64,000 nucleotides of DNA from Aphelenchoides besseyi (taxonomy: Eukaryota; Nematoda; Chromadorea; Rhabditida; Aphelenchoididae). The stretch lies in NCBI GenBank assembly GCA_024699855.1, contig JAMPIQ010000002.1:4836001-4900000 (forward strand). Direction: 5' to 3'. Position numbers and translations under genes: made by a program. Below, piece by piece: positions 1-11,800 of this stretch; the stretch's first letter is position 1; each line of letters opens with the position of its first letter. The notes under the pieces were generated by a model, which saw only the letters and a program-made list of their open reading frames with translations, did no database searches and had not been told where the DNA came from.

Positions 1-1969
1 AAACTATAATTCCAATAATCAAGATCACATTTTCTGATTGTATTGAACTTACCATTTTTCGAGTGCTGTTATACACTTTGTAGTTACCGTAGATCCATTT
101 CATTGCAACCTCGAAACCTTTATCTTGCATCTCAGGATTTGCCGACTTCCTAAATTGTCGTAAAGTTTGTTTCCATCTAATACACTAACCTCAAGCCTTC
201 AATCAACTGATGGTTTGTTGGTGCCCATCCGTTTGGAAAGTCCCATTGCTGATTGGTGCTCACCAGTGATGTGGGAATACCGCCGGAAAAGTTGAAAAAT
301 CCCGTTTCAAGCAGTGATTTGAACAATCGTCGAGGCTTATCGGTATCCAGAAGATCGTAACAACCGGTAAATAGAGGTGTAGCAACACTTGGAAAGTTGT
401 GAACTATATGATCGTTTGTTCCTATTTCCTTTTTATCTGTTATATGAAATAGTTTCTTACTTGTATTCAAATCGTACCACGCTCCATATTCTTCGTTGTA
501 GAACACCTCATTGAGCGTGTATCTGAACTCCGTGTGCATTTGTTCGTACATTCGCGCTTTTTTGAAGTCTCCTGAAGCTGACTAATAATTTCGTGTCCCC
601 GAATTCGATTTGCCTTGAACTTCGGACAAATACTCCAAAATCTGCATATTCCAACAAACATACGAATTCAAATCTACAGGTGCAATTTTCGCCGTCTCTA
701 TCGTTTGAATTGTCTTTCGATCAGCAAACCAACGACTCGAAAAGTCCCATCCACTTTCAGTTGCCGAAGCACTCGATTGGAAGAACAACCGTCGACTCTG
801 CACGTCCATACCATCACTTTGATTTAAATCGGCTCTCATCGATTCGGGTCGTGGAGTAAAAGTTTGAGCACGATAGAAATAGACTTCTCGAGTCTCATTG
901 TTCTTCATTGTCACCGTATCTTTGCGCTCCGTTTGCCAGAAATTGAATTCCTTCTCGAGTGCCGGCATTGCTTCTTTGACAAAATCGATCTCATCGGTTT
1001 TCTCATAAATCGCATAAACGATCGGAGTCAACATCGGTGGTTGTGAACGTTTTGTGTAATAGACCTTAATGTCACTACATTACTATTTCATTATTTAAAT
1101 CGCACTCGTCCTCCATTCGGCACGAATCCAAATCGATCGACCATGGAAATCAGATTCCGCGCCATTCCCTTCGCTGTCTCCACCATTCCACTTACTAGAA
1201 GACCTTTAACAATCCAATACTAAAATGGTCATAGATTTTATTCGACAACCAATCTATCTCACGCTATCCCTGTAACAAACTTGTTGACTATTGCAAAGTG
1301 TGATATGCTTACCAGTAGTAGAATTCTCGAAATCGACCGCCTAAAACAGTTACACTTATTGTTCTTTCCGAATCCGACTACCAGGTATAATGAAGTTGTG
1401 TTCGACTTGAATAATTGAGTGCTTATCAATGTTTGCCGAAACTTTTGGGTCAATTCGCCGACAAAGTGTTTTCCAAAGTGCATTCAAATCCAAAGCCCAT
1501 GCTCTTAGTGTTGGGTCCTGAATTTTCATGATTTCCGGAGGCTCAGGAGTCCAATCAGGCGGAATACACTCAATCAACTCGGTACTTGGTTTTTCAAAAT
1601 AGGCCTCCACAAATTTGATCAGTTCATTTCGATCGATTTTCCGAATGTCCATTGGAAAAGTTTGATTGAATGCGGACATCACTTCCATCGGCGAATATTT
1701 CATTGGAGAATCGACAAAATCTTTCGAGTCCGCGTAGAGTGCATGATAGTTCACGGCTTCAATCAACCGACCTCCACAATACACGATTCTGAAACGGTCG
1801 ATTGTTGAGAACATTTTCTCGACTAAACATACCGATTTGGGATTGTTGAAGAGCACACTTGATCGTATTCGTCGATTATACGATCGTTCGTAAAGAACTG
1901 TTGCCAAGCAAAAGCTTCATTGAAGATTGAAAACAAGAGCACAATTACAAGTTTTAGTCTCGTGGTCAT
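1..1969 (-). CDS. Trehalase, 5'-complete, 3' end beyond window
   Basis: Hydrolyses trehalose to two glucose molecules; glycoside hydrolase family 37, probably secreted or membrane-anchored. The start at 1967-1969 opens a signal peptide (MTTRLKLVIVLLFSIF, ending near EAFA). Joining exons gives the family marks in order: IVYCGG, then the first signature PGGRFREFYYW split by an intron at 1346-1388, then GFVPNGGRVYYTKRSQPPM, ESGWDFSSRW, and the second signature QWDFPNGWAP near 230. Introns are about 39-45 bp (for example GTTCAAGG...TTATTAG near 572-610) and all keep frame. The last visible exon ends at 53 with a GTAAGT donor, so the C-terminus lies outside the window. Identity is very secure; exon edges are hand-joined. 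No broken residues are seen in the visible part. Confidence 0.95.
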
Positions 1970-2355
1970 TATCCAAACAACTAGATACACTAAAAAAACT
2001 TCTATTCAAATCACGTGAATAAGATAAAAACAGAAAGTTGAGATAAAAAAACGAGTGCAGTTGATCATATCAGTTGCAGAGGAACTGCGAACGTCTCGAA
2101 AAGTCATCAAGAGCTAAAACAACGCAGTTAGCTCAAGAATATAATTACGTTAAAGGTCGTTGATCTTCAAAAGTTTCAACGAACGCACGAAGTCATCTGA
2201 TCGATCTCTCGCATAAACGTCGATAGATTTCCGAATAAACAAACTCGAGTGTCTAGTCGTATCACGCTTTCGATCAACGAACAATCAGGTTTATTGAACA
2301 CAATCTTTGTATTTACAACACGAACTTTTACAATCTTTTTCAGGCAACAAACAAT
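1970..2355. other. Intergenic: trehalase upstream region and 3' end of next gene
   Basis: Between the trehalase start and the stop of the rhodanese-like gene. It is AT-rich and includes a run of short A and T tracts near 1990-2060. I see no coding potential or RNA gene. Confidence 0.5.
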
Positions 2356-4742
2356 CTACGAGTTAATCAGATTTGGTGATCTCAATCGAATTTCCGGTAT
2401 TCCTGCCTAAAACAATAACTAATCAAATGCATAAAAGTGTAATCAAACGTTGTAGAGTCGAACTTTTGGATCTTGAATCATCGCTAAAGCTAAAATGACC
2501 ATAGACGCTTCGTCCGGAGTTTCTCCCAAAGCCACAGATTCTCGTCCGGGTGTATAACCGGCTTGTTGTAACTCTAAAACAAAAATCAACCGTTCGTGTT
2601 AATCAACCGTTGAGACTCACTTAGTTTCAACTCTGAAGGATTCAAAAGAAATCCGTCGGGACGAACCAGATCCTCAGCTGGTAAGGACTTTGCTCCCGGC
2701 AAAGCACTTCGACGAGTAATCAACGGGGGTGCGGGAGAAGAAACAAATGGTGGTTGATTGTTGTTGTTTTGTATTGGACCGTTGAATCCGTTGTTAAATT
2801 GACCGTTTCCACGATTTGCATAGTCTAATTGTTGATCACGTAGTCGTTCTTGCAAACCATAGAAGTCCGGCTATAAATTCGATTAGTTGACATGTGAGCT
2901 TTTACACTCTCTCTTTTCGAAATCAACATTAGAAAGAGATTGTGTTGTTAGCAATACTAATGACTTGAAAGTACTAGATCTTATGCGCATAAATTTTGCT
3001 ATACATTTGTTGGAGTGCAAATACTGAATTACCTTTGGCCGGGCATCGAGAAAGTTGTACTGTAAGTTAGGATTAATATTTTTGTTTCTTATACGAACTT
3101 ACATAACAAAGACGATTCAACACACAGAACCCATTTGAGTCGGGCATAATCAGATCTTCGTAGGCGATGACAAGCGATGGATCAAAGCATGCAGTCCAAT
3201 TTCCCGGCTAAAACAAGTGTGCTTTTCGATTATGATTTTAATGAACTTCGATTGGCGCTCCAACGTCCGTCAGCGTTAAATTAGCATTTCTCCAGGCCTC
3301 AAAACCTCCATCAAGAACGCTGACACGATTATGACCGTAGATCTAAAAATTAATTACATGAGATTAAGATAGACACCTACTCTGAAAAGATTCCAAACAC
3401 GTGCCGCACTCAACATTCCGCCAAGAGTTCCTCTCGAGTAAACAATGATGTGATCGCCTTGATTGATGCCTAAACGTCGAACGTATTGTTCGAACAGATC
3501 TTGTGGATAAAGTGCTTGTGGATCATTCCTATATTCTTATGTGGTTAGAAGATTAAACGACTAAATACCAAGATGGATAAGTCCCTAAAGTAAATCTGAA
3601 TTGAACAAAAATAAACGTTTTTTCACTAACCGATGTCAGTCGAGAAGTGAATTGCCGTAGGAATCTTGAAAAAAACAAATGCTATGTGATTAGAAGAAAT
3701 AGTTTTACGTGAACTCGTTGAAATTCGGCATTGGCTCGTTCTTGAAACAACCGGTCCCACTTGCCATAATACTCGTCTCTAAATTGTCGATAGTCCATTT
3801 TGTAACTCTGCTGCGATGGAGTTGCATCCAGTAAACGAATTGGTCGACGATTCATCAAAGCACGATCAAGAAACTCGACATCGACAACGATGGGAATTGG
3901 TTCGGGGATTCCGTAAATGGTTTGTTGAGGAACGATGGGTCCAACAAAGCCCGGATTCACAGCATTCTGAGGATAAACCGGTACTGAAACACACGCTGAC
4001 AATTGAATCGCATCAAAACAAACCGATTTGTCCGGGAGTATCGTAAAAAGGTCTCGGTTGATACATCGGAGTGAAACCTAAGAATCGAATTAATATAATG
4101 AGTTTTTATTTCGGAACAGTTAGTTTGAAGTCTAACGATTGTCAGTCGGTTAAGGTGGTGAAATAAAAAGCGTTAGATTCGTTAATCCAAATCGCTTTCT
4201 TTACCTGGCCGACAACATGGACAATCACGTTTAATTTGAAAATTGGATTGCTGTGATCGTCTGATAGACGACAATGAGCGTGCGGACTTACCGGCCGCTT
4301 TTCCTTTTGCCAATTGATCGTAAAACTCGTTGTTTGGACGCGAGGATCCGGGTGGTAACATAACTAAAATGAATTATAAATAGATGGAACTCATATAAGA
4401 TGAAAGCTAGGAAATGGTTAATTTGCGACCTGTTATATTTTGGACGGTATATTCACTACCATTCGGTTGTCGATATTCGTTCAAAATCGGCTCTTGTGGT
4501 GCAACTTGAGGCGGTGGAGCTGTCGCTGATGGCGGCTCTTGAACGCGATAGTTGGCTGTTTCTCGAAGATAACTAGCAAGAGACGAATCAGCTGGCCGAG
4601 TTGGATCAACGGCCTGTTGATTATCAGTTCGATAGGTCGGAGATTTGACGACGAAATAACTTTTGGTAGCATTTGACGCCGATTCAGCGATCGCGATATC
4701 GCTAAGGAAGAGAAGACAAAACAATCCAATTAAGATGTTCAT
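2356..4742 (-). CDS. Secreted rhodanese-fold (thiosulfate/mercaptopyruvate sulfurtransferase-like) protein, probably inactive
   Basis: Resembles the two-domain sulfurtransferases (MPST/TST). Start at 4740-4742 directly follows a TTTACAG acceptor and opens a signal peptide (MNILIGLFCLLFLSDIAIA). A Pro/Gln-rich linker and a Cys patch (RDCPCCRPG) follow. Then comes the first rhodanese domain (EFLDRALMNRRPIRLLDATP, later YSRGTLGGML and RVSVLDGGFEAW), the normally non-catalytic half. The C-terminal half is short and Asn/Gln-rich in the middle, ending ALAMIQDPKVRLYNAGIPEI before the stop at 2356-2358. The loop aligning with the CxxGVTA active site reads ALGETPDEAS and has no cysteine. Catalysis is therefore doubtful and a structural or extracellular role more likely (inference). 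One intron near 4082-4208 is longer than its neighbours. Confidence 0.8.
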
Positions 4743-5185
4743 TACTGTAAAGAAGTATCGATTATCAAACCCTACAGACGCGCAAAAGTTGTCGAGAGTA
4801 TCACGCGCGTAAAGTGACTCTCGACCTCTCTGCTCTTGACCGCCGTGACGCGTCTTCGTTTTCCTAATCCAAACAATCTTCCCGACTCCCGTGTCTCCAA
4901 ACGGGTTTTGTTCATGAGACATAAACTCAAACGACCTGTAACAACTGCACTTCACAGATGCAATCGATCTTCTCGTCAACCGATCGTCTGATTGTGCACG
5001 TTCATTTTTTTGTATTGGCCTCCGAGTGTACGCGTCTGATTAGTCGTCGTCGAGACGCGGACTTCCGGTTTTTTTCTGACCGTCTTCGCATTAATCTGAT
5101 TTAGCGATGTGATCATAATGCTCTGCAGTTACACGTTTACTTTTCGATTCGTTTATTCGTTGCCACAAACTCCAATAAATGAGAA
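4743..5185. other. Intergenic region upstream of rhodanese-like gene
   Basis: Sits between two minus-strand genes. The first bases upstream of 4742 form a TTCTTTACAG splice acceptor, consistent with spliced-leader addition. The reading frame that continues to 4979 lacks an ATG in a good context, so I do not extend the gene. Nothing else is recognised. Confidence 0.45.
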
Positions 5186-5656
5186 TCAAACTTCTTCGTC
5201 CTCGTCTTCTTCTTTTGTTTGTGTGGTCGCCGGCTTCAGAACAAACACCGCGTAATCACACGCTGTCAATTCTGGTGGTGACTTGGCTACAACAGTCGGA
5301 TTTCCATCTTTGACATCGGTTTCTGTCGAAAGAAGAGTTAAGTCGGAAAGCGAAGTCGACTTTGAAGACAACGGCGAATGAGTGATGCTCGTAGACGAAC
5401 TTTCAGTTTTCACATCAAATCCAAGATCGTGGACAATCTCCCGTACATTCACTGCTTTGCTAACAATCTCTTCAATGAACGCACTCATTTGTAACTGAAA
5501 ACAGAATACAAACCATAGAATACGAATACAAACCTCGAAATCCAATTCAGCGGTCTCTTGATCGCGAAGCACAACGACTTGACGTCTGTAGTCCTCCAAA
5601 ACAATCGACGCGGTTGATCGACATCCAGTCGTTTCATTTCCGATTGTCACAATCAT
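5186..5656 (-). CDS. Small acidic-tailed protein, unrecognised
   Basis: About 143 residues from two exons. Exon 1 begins MIVTIGNETTGCRSTASIV at 5656 and ends DFE. A 39 bp intron (GTTTGTATTCG to TTTTCAG, near 5495-5534) leads into LQMSAFIEEIVSKAVNVREI. The N-terminal two thirds are predicted mostly helical with heptad-like spacing. The middle is Ser/Thr-rich and the C-terminus ends EEDEDEEV. There is no signal peptide or membrane segment, so it is probably intracellular. I do not recognise the family. The clean intron that keeps frame is the main reason to call it real. Confidence 0.6.
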   Translation of the reverse strand: MIVTIGNETTGCRSTASIVLEDYRRQVVVLRDQETAELDFEVCIRILWFVFCFQLQMSAFIEEIVSKAVNVREIVHDLGFDVKTESSSTSITHSPLSSKSTSLSDLTLLSTETDVKDGNPTVVAKSPPELTACDYAVFVLKPATTQTKEEDEDEEV

Positions 5657-5841
5657 TCCAGCAAAAGAATCAAATTGAGTTTATTTGCAGATCGCAAAAA
5701 GTCAGGAAACAGAAAACGGAGGTGTTGGAAAGTAGGCAGAAATGACAAGTTGAGTGTCGGAGAATGAAAAGCACGAATGATTCAACAGACGACGAATTCG
5801 TAGTGAATCGAAAACTGAGGAAAGTGGACGACGTCCGTTGC

Positions 5842-8800
5842 TCATCCGTTTAATGGCAAACAGAACGATTGGCATGCTGCTTTGGTCCTCAAATTCATCG
5901 GAGGTATATGGGAAGAGGCCGGACAATGCTAAACTAATATTGAAAAGTTAAGACTATAGTAATAGATACCGTGAAAAGATATTTTCTGCATTCATCGCCC
6001 TCGCGATACCACCGTTCAACTAATTGCGGTTGAGTTTGATCGACGTCACAAAACTGAACAGGCGGCAGCTTTTCACATGAAAACAAGGAGCTTGCTCCGC
6101 ACATCGGCAAAGCTCGTCCGGGACCAACCAGCGAGTTACGAATCGGAAGTCCTGTTTCTTCATCTACACACCAACAATTTCCACTTTTTCTATCGCACCT
6201 AAGAAAATTACAAAGAGCAAAATGATAGAAAACTCACTGCGTGGGCTTGAACTTGCCTTCAGCATCGCATTCGGGCACAAAGTGATGCAGCACAAAGATG
6301 GCAATTTTTCGCGCTGATCGACATCCTTTCAAACTAAGTGGTCGAGACATTTGCGAAGAGTCGTCGTGCAAAGACAATTGCCTTAAGAACTTTGCTCTTA
6401 ATGCTCCTAATGGCAATGTGGCATTAGAAGGTGAGCACAGTCGTCGCCGTTTTTGCATCTAAACACAATAACTAAGATTGAGGTTGACGCAAACCATTTC
6501 GAATAGATCGGTGAAGAACTGAACTTCTAGCAACCGACATTCGCTCTCAATTGATGGCATAACGCAATTCTCCATTTGATCTAAAGTTCTGCAGAAAACA
6601 CGTTCGTCGGTCGTTTCAAGATCGTTTAGACAAGACTTCGTACGATTCAGTTGTAACACATCAGTTAAACATCCCGAATTGATCAGCCAACGAAGTTGTT
6701 TTTCTCGCTAAAAACTCTCGAATATTCGCAGTTGATTGAGCAACTTACTTCGCACAAACGATCATCAAACGCGACAACAAATGAGTAGGCAAAATCTTCT
6801 TTCAAATGAACTAAACAAGCTTCATTTGTGCTTAAGGCCAATTCAATGCAACGACGATACGCTTGAGAACGATTGCAGTAAGCATTGATGTTTCCAAGCT
6901 GAAACATAACAGTCACTGAGTGTATTTTCGGATCTTTCCTATTTAACCCCCCCATCCGACCGCTCGCTCAAGTTTTTTTACTGGCAAATCTCACATCGCA
7001 ATGGAAACTTCTTGTGCCGCCACGGCCATGATCGATCTCGATCTTATGGTCGGGAATCGTCCTTCGGCGTACGTTGCAGTCGATTTTTCACGAGAACCAA
7101 ATCTTGAAAGATAATTTGTGTCAATTCAACTATAATGAACAGAAGAGGAATCAGCAAAATACGTAACCAGCACTAAAACCGAAAAGATGAAGTCTGAAGA
7201 AATGGACGAACCAAAACGTAAAACCCAGCGATGTGATTGTACAAACGATCAATTTGACGACTGTTTGGGATAAGTAAATGATCAACAAATTGAATGGCTG
7301 GAGTCAAAAAGAAGCGCAACCAAAATGGACATCGGAAAGGTCGTCAAATTCCGTTTTCTCCACTTCAGTCGATACGCTGACCAATGGAATCGCCGTTTCA
7401 ATTTGTTTTCCCATTGTCTTCAATCAGCAGCAAAACAATTTGGAGGCGAGCGCCTGTTTGCACCAAAATTTTACCTTCCGCTCTACCGTCGGAGTGAGGG
7501 AAATGGCAAAAGGCGCCGACAGACGATTGTGTGGCTAGAAATGAACGGAATGTTGAAGGCGTTTTTCGCGATTGCGCAACAACAACAACAAAAGCACTAG
7601 CAAGCAGTGGAATTTAGCCGACCGTTTGGAAAAAATGGTCGACCAGTGGTTTCGTTGCAACGCAAAAGAAACAGCAACTATCCGAGCGTTGGCCGATCAT
7701 TATTTCAAGAGATTCACACCTAATGATGATGCAGAAGTCCCATTCGAACCTGTCGATCCAAATGCCCTACCAGATGATGAAAACTCAGAAGATGTTTTAG
7801 ACACTCCCAACGACGATTTTAATCCGAAGAATTTTTCCGTCGCATTTCTCTGGCCATCACTTGTGCTACATAATTGGATAGATGTGTTCTTCCCGCCGTT
7901 GCGACAAGAATACTGTCAATGGTGGAATAGAGAGATTCTGACGAAACCAGAGAATACAGTGCTGGCCAAAAGTTTTGGGACAGCAGGTATCTAGAAATCC
8001 ATTAGACCGTTTGGCGTCTTTTTTTCGGTACAGATCCTGCGACCGAATTCTAACATTATTGCCGCAAAAAGTTTGCAAACAAGCGAGAAATTGAAAAAAT
8101 TTATGTGAACAGTCGAAAATTGCCTGGACAAAAGTTTTGGGACAGGGAAGAAAATCGATTGCAATTACATTTCTTCGCATTGAAATTTGGCCTGATTTTT
8201 TCTTGGCGTTGACTGGCAAAGTCATCAATTTTTCTTGCTTTACCAAAATGTTGACCGACCAAGAAATTGCGAAGATCCGTCAACTCTACGACCGTCTCAA
8301 GTCCTATCGAGAAGTTGCCAATAAACTCGGACATTCGAAGAACACAATCATGAGCGTGATCAAACAACAACCGCGTAAGCCCATGGGTCGTCCAAAAAAT
8401 ACACTGATCGCCTTTGCCGTTGGATTGAACGTCATGTGATCTCCGAACTCCGCTCCAATCACCTTGTCACTTCGCGTACCATCAAGGAAAATTTGGAGCT
8501 GGATGTGAGCCGCCGAACAATTCGACGATGGTTAAACCGTGACAACATCTTCTATCATCTGATCAAAAAGAAACTTCCGTTGACTTTGACGCATCGTCAA
8601 AATCGCCTTAACTTTTCCCGTCGTCACCTAATTGCTGGCACGGACTTTTCAACTTGGATCTTCTCCGATGAGAAACGATTTTGTTTAGATGGCCCTGATA
8701 ATTTTGGATCATACGAAACCGAGGATGTTAATTTGGAGCGCATTAAACGCCAAATGGGCGGCGGATCAGTTATGATACTTGGTGCAATTTCATCTACCGG

Positions 8801-11800
8801 CAAACTCTTGATTACGGTGAGTTTTTTGGACCATCTATTCAAAATTTATAAACACGGTCTTTGCTTTTAGGAGTGCAAGAGCAAGTACAAGGCGACTGAT
8901 TATCTCTCCGACCTTAAAACGACGTTTATCCCATGGGCCAAGAAAGAAATGAAGAACAAGAAGTGGGTTTGGCAACAAGATCGCGCCCCAATTCATACCG
9001 CCCACGTTGTTTCCGCCTACTTTCACGATCAGAACATCACCACTGCTGACTGGCCGTCACGTAGTCCCGATTTGAGTCCGATTGAAAATGTATGGAAGCT
9101 GATGGAAGACGTAATCTACAAGAAAGGCCAGTACAACACAAAAGCTCAACTTCTGGCCGCCATCAAACGATCCACGCAGAAAATCAAATCCGAAACGATT
9201 AAGCAACTCTTTCTCGGTATGAACAAACGTCTCTTGGAGGTGGTCGAAGCAAAAGGTGGTCAAATTTGAACGATTTTCTTCCCTGTCCCAAAACTTTTGT
9301 CCAGGCAATTTTCGACTGTTCACATAAATTTTTTCAATTTCTCGCTTGTTTGCAAACTTTTTGCGGCAATAATGTTAGAATTCGGTCGCAGGATCTGTAC
9401 CGAAAAAAAGACGCCAAACGGTCTAATGGATTTCTAGATACCTGCTGTCCCAAAACTTTTGGCCAGCACTGTACATTGTCTAATCTGATGAATGATATTG
9501 TACCAACCAGGTACTGCAAATGGAAAACAGGAAAAGACCCACTGGATATAAAACAACGGGATGGAAGAACACCAGTTTTTTCTGAATGACAAAGCGATGA
9601 TTTCTACGGCAATCTTACTGGAATCGGCAAGCTAACAAAAATTCTACGATCGAGGGACCAACTTAACGAAAAACAACGAAATTTCTACAAACGGATTCAG
9701 TTCGAAAACTGTGTGGCTCTCACCGAGTGCACGTCTATGCACAGCTACGATCTACCAATAACACGCCGAAAATCGCTCGTAATCGAAGCAATACACGGAA
9801 AAGACTATTGGAATAATCCATTGCCTGATGTCCCCCAATGCAAAACTTATTTACAACCGTAAATTTGTGTACATTTCTTTTAACTCGAGCTATCAGCCTT
9901 CAAACTTCTCATCGAATTCGCGGTTGAATCTGTCAATTGATTGGCAAAAGAACGAGGAGCTCGAAGTCGCTGTTCATCAATCGGCCGATTCCTCTAAATC
10001 GGATCAATAAACGCGAGCAAATTAGAATGCAAAATTTGAGCGAGCGGTCAGATGAGGAGGATTAAATAGGAAAGCCGTATTGTCAATACAATTACCTCGA
10101 AATTACCAAGAACAAAGTCAGCCGGTAACCGAAAGATTTCACGTAACTTTCGATGACCACCCAAAACTGACGCACAGTTTTCAGCTCGTTCAATCAAATC
10201 CTCAGGACATGCGTCTTTTTTGGTACGTCGATTTGATTTGCGATTCTTAGGAACATGTGTTTTGGTTGCAGCAACACGTGGTTGAATCGTCGTTGCAATA
10301 AAAATGCTCTCGTTTTCGTCAACTTCTTCGCTAAGCTCCGTTTCCATCGATTCGGAGCTCGAATGAACAAACCTAAAAGACTTTAAAAAACAAGATAATT
10401 ATTTTAACACACCGTCCATTGCACTCGTGAATATGAGATTTCAAAGTACCGATTATGTTTTTTGTCAACCTGCAATCCGATTATTACTATAAACGAACAT
10501 CCACAAACCAAAAAGTGTTTGGCCCACATTTCAGCAGTTCAGTTGAAGCACATTCTAACGTTTTGTCAAATGCTCGACAGATGGTGAACTTGTCAAAAGC
10601 GTTGTTAACCAAGCCGTTGGTTAGATCGTCTTCACAGTCTCGGATTTTTGGTAATTTTGAGATTCGTCGTAAACATCGTTGGTTATCCGTCGATGAAATC
10701 GTTTCCCGAACACTTCGATTGCAAACGAAGTCAAACATTTGTTCTTTTCGTGCCAATATTGGATCCAGGCAAGCGGCCGTTGAAGTCATACTCGTAAGAC
10801 AACCTTTGTACTCGTCAAATTTACTACAGATTGTATTCAAATGCTAAAAAGACAGATAACCAATATGAATGGCAATTCACCTGAATGATGCTTTCTGCAC
10901 TGATGATACGTGGCGATTTCCAAATGTTTCGCACGACTTCAGAATCCGTTAACACTTGAGCGCACGAACGAGTTAGTCGTCTTTCAATACTCGGACACTT
11001 CTCCGTTACCGAAGTTGACCCCGCATTCAACGGTTGATCTCTCGAAAACAAAGGCCATTGACAGCATTTAGCTAATCCACTATCTAACTGTTCGCAAGTA
11101 TAACCTATTGATTTGCTCAAAGTTTGTTCACAACAGTAACATACCAAATGGACAAATAAGGTCTGAGCAGGTTTTGGCAAATGTCACATCAAATACTCCG
11201 TTTGTTTGTCGTCCCGACGCCAGTCGTCCACCCGGGCATTTTTCATCATATAAAGCATTAAATTTTGCTGTAAATAAACGCAATCATTTGCATAATTGAG
11301 AGTCATTTACCTTGTGATTCACGATTACAACATTCTGGTCCACGAATTCCGTGAACACAAACGTTTGGTGATGGACAGATCGTATCCGTGCAATTGACTC
11401 CCAACTTCATTGGCACAATCGTTTGTTGGTTGCCACGACAAATAGATAAGTTGGCTACCAAACACGAAGTTTCACAATCTTGACGATTCGAAAATGAATT
11501 CTGATTTCCGTTACAACCAGAAAACTTGAACGCAAAACAACTTTGTAGTTCAGAATCGAAATAAAAGCGTTGAATCTTCTCTGAACTTTAAATAACCCAA
11601 AGAACTTGTTGTAAACCTACGCGTACAGTTTCCAATCTGTTTCGGCAATCGGCAGATGCCCATGGCCGCTGGAGCTTGTGATCGAATGCTTCCGCGTTTG
11701 AACCCTTCAAATGATTAAAAGTCAAGAATGTTTATTTTAGAATCAAAAAAGAAGCCCGCAACAATAAGCAATAGACAAAAGAAGTATTTGTGGCCGTGGA

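Larger units (their letters stand above)
7957..9471 (+). mobile_element. Tc1/mariner element, IR/DR type, 1515 bp
   Basis: The element is flanked by TA on both sides (7955-7956 and 9472-9473), the standard Tc1/mariner target duplication. Its ends are 201 bp inverted repeats (7957-8157 and 9271-9471) that look identical base for base. Each repeat has two copies of a 22 bp motif (CTGGNCAAAAGTTTTGGGAC), one at the outer and one at the inner end, about 160 bp apart. This inverted-repeat/direct-repeat layout is known from Sleeping Beauty-type Tc1 elements. The identical ends suggest recent insertion. It carries one transposase gene. Confidence 0.95.
7572..9862 (+). pseudogene. Reading frame of the outer element, interrupted by the Tc1-like insertion
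   Basis: A frame open from 7572 (LADRLEKMVDQWFRCNAKET, then a Pro/Asp/Glu-rich stretch ending near 7955) runs into the Tc1 end. If the Tc1 element and one TA copy are removed, it continues in the same frame from 9474 (NTLSNLMNDIVPTRY) to a TGA at 9587-9589. It then stays open (DFYGNLTGIGKL...) to a stop at 9860-9862. So the outer element carried a protein gene that was broken by the insertion and has since gained at least one stop. A second frame, 7325-7600 (ending AQQQQQKH), may be an upstream exon or a frameshifted part. The protein family is not recognised; a transposase is a guess. Confidence 0.55.
6934..10074. mobile_element. Older DNA element with about 43 bp imperfect terminal inverted repeats, split by a Tc1-like insertion
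   Basis: Ends at 6934-6976 and 10032-10074 are inverted copies: CTTTCCTATTTAA followed by a C/T-rich step and ATCYGACCGCTCGCTCAARTTTT. Apart from one base of length difference, the mismatches are C/T or G/A transitions. It lies in an intron of the Kunitz gene: the donor GTAATTGTATTG is just right of 10074 and the acceptor TTATGTTTCAG just left of 6934. Total length is 3141 bp, or about 1.6 kb without the inner Tc1-like element. I find no convincing target-site duplication. The superfamily is not recognised. Confidence 0.75.

Noticed and set aside
8835..9323. Minus-strand frames across the transposase
   Set aside because: Shadows of the plus-strand DD34E transposase.
6928..10082. Target-site duplication of the outer element
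   Set aside because: Flanks TTTTCGGAT and CCGTATTG do not match; no duplication can be claimed.
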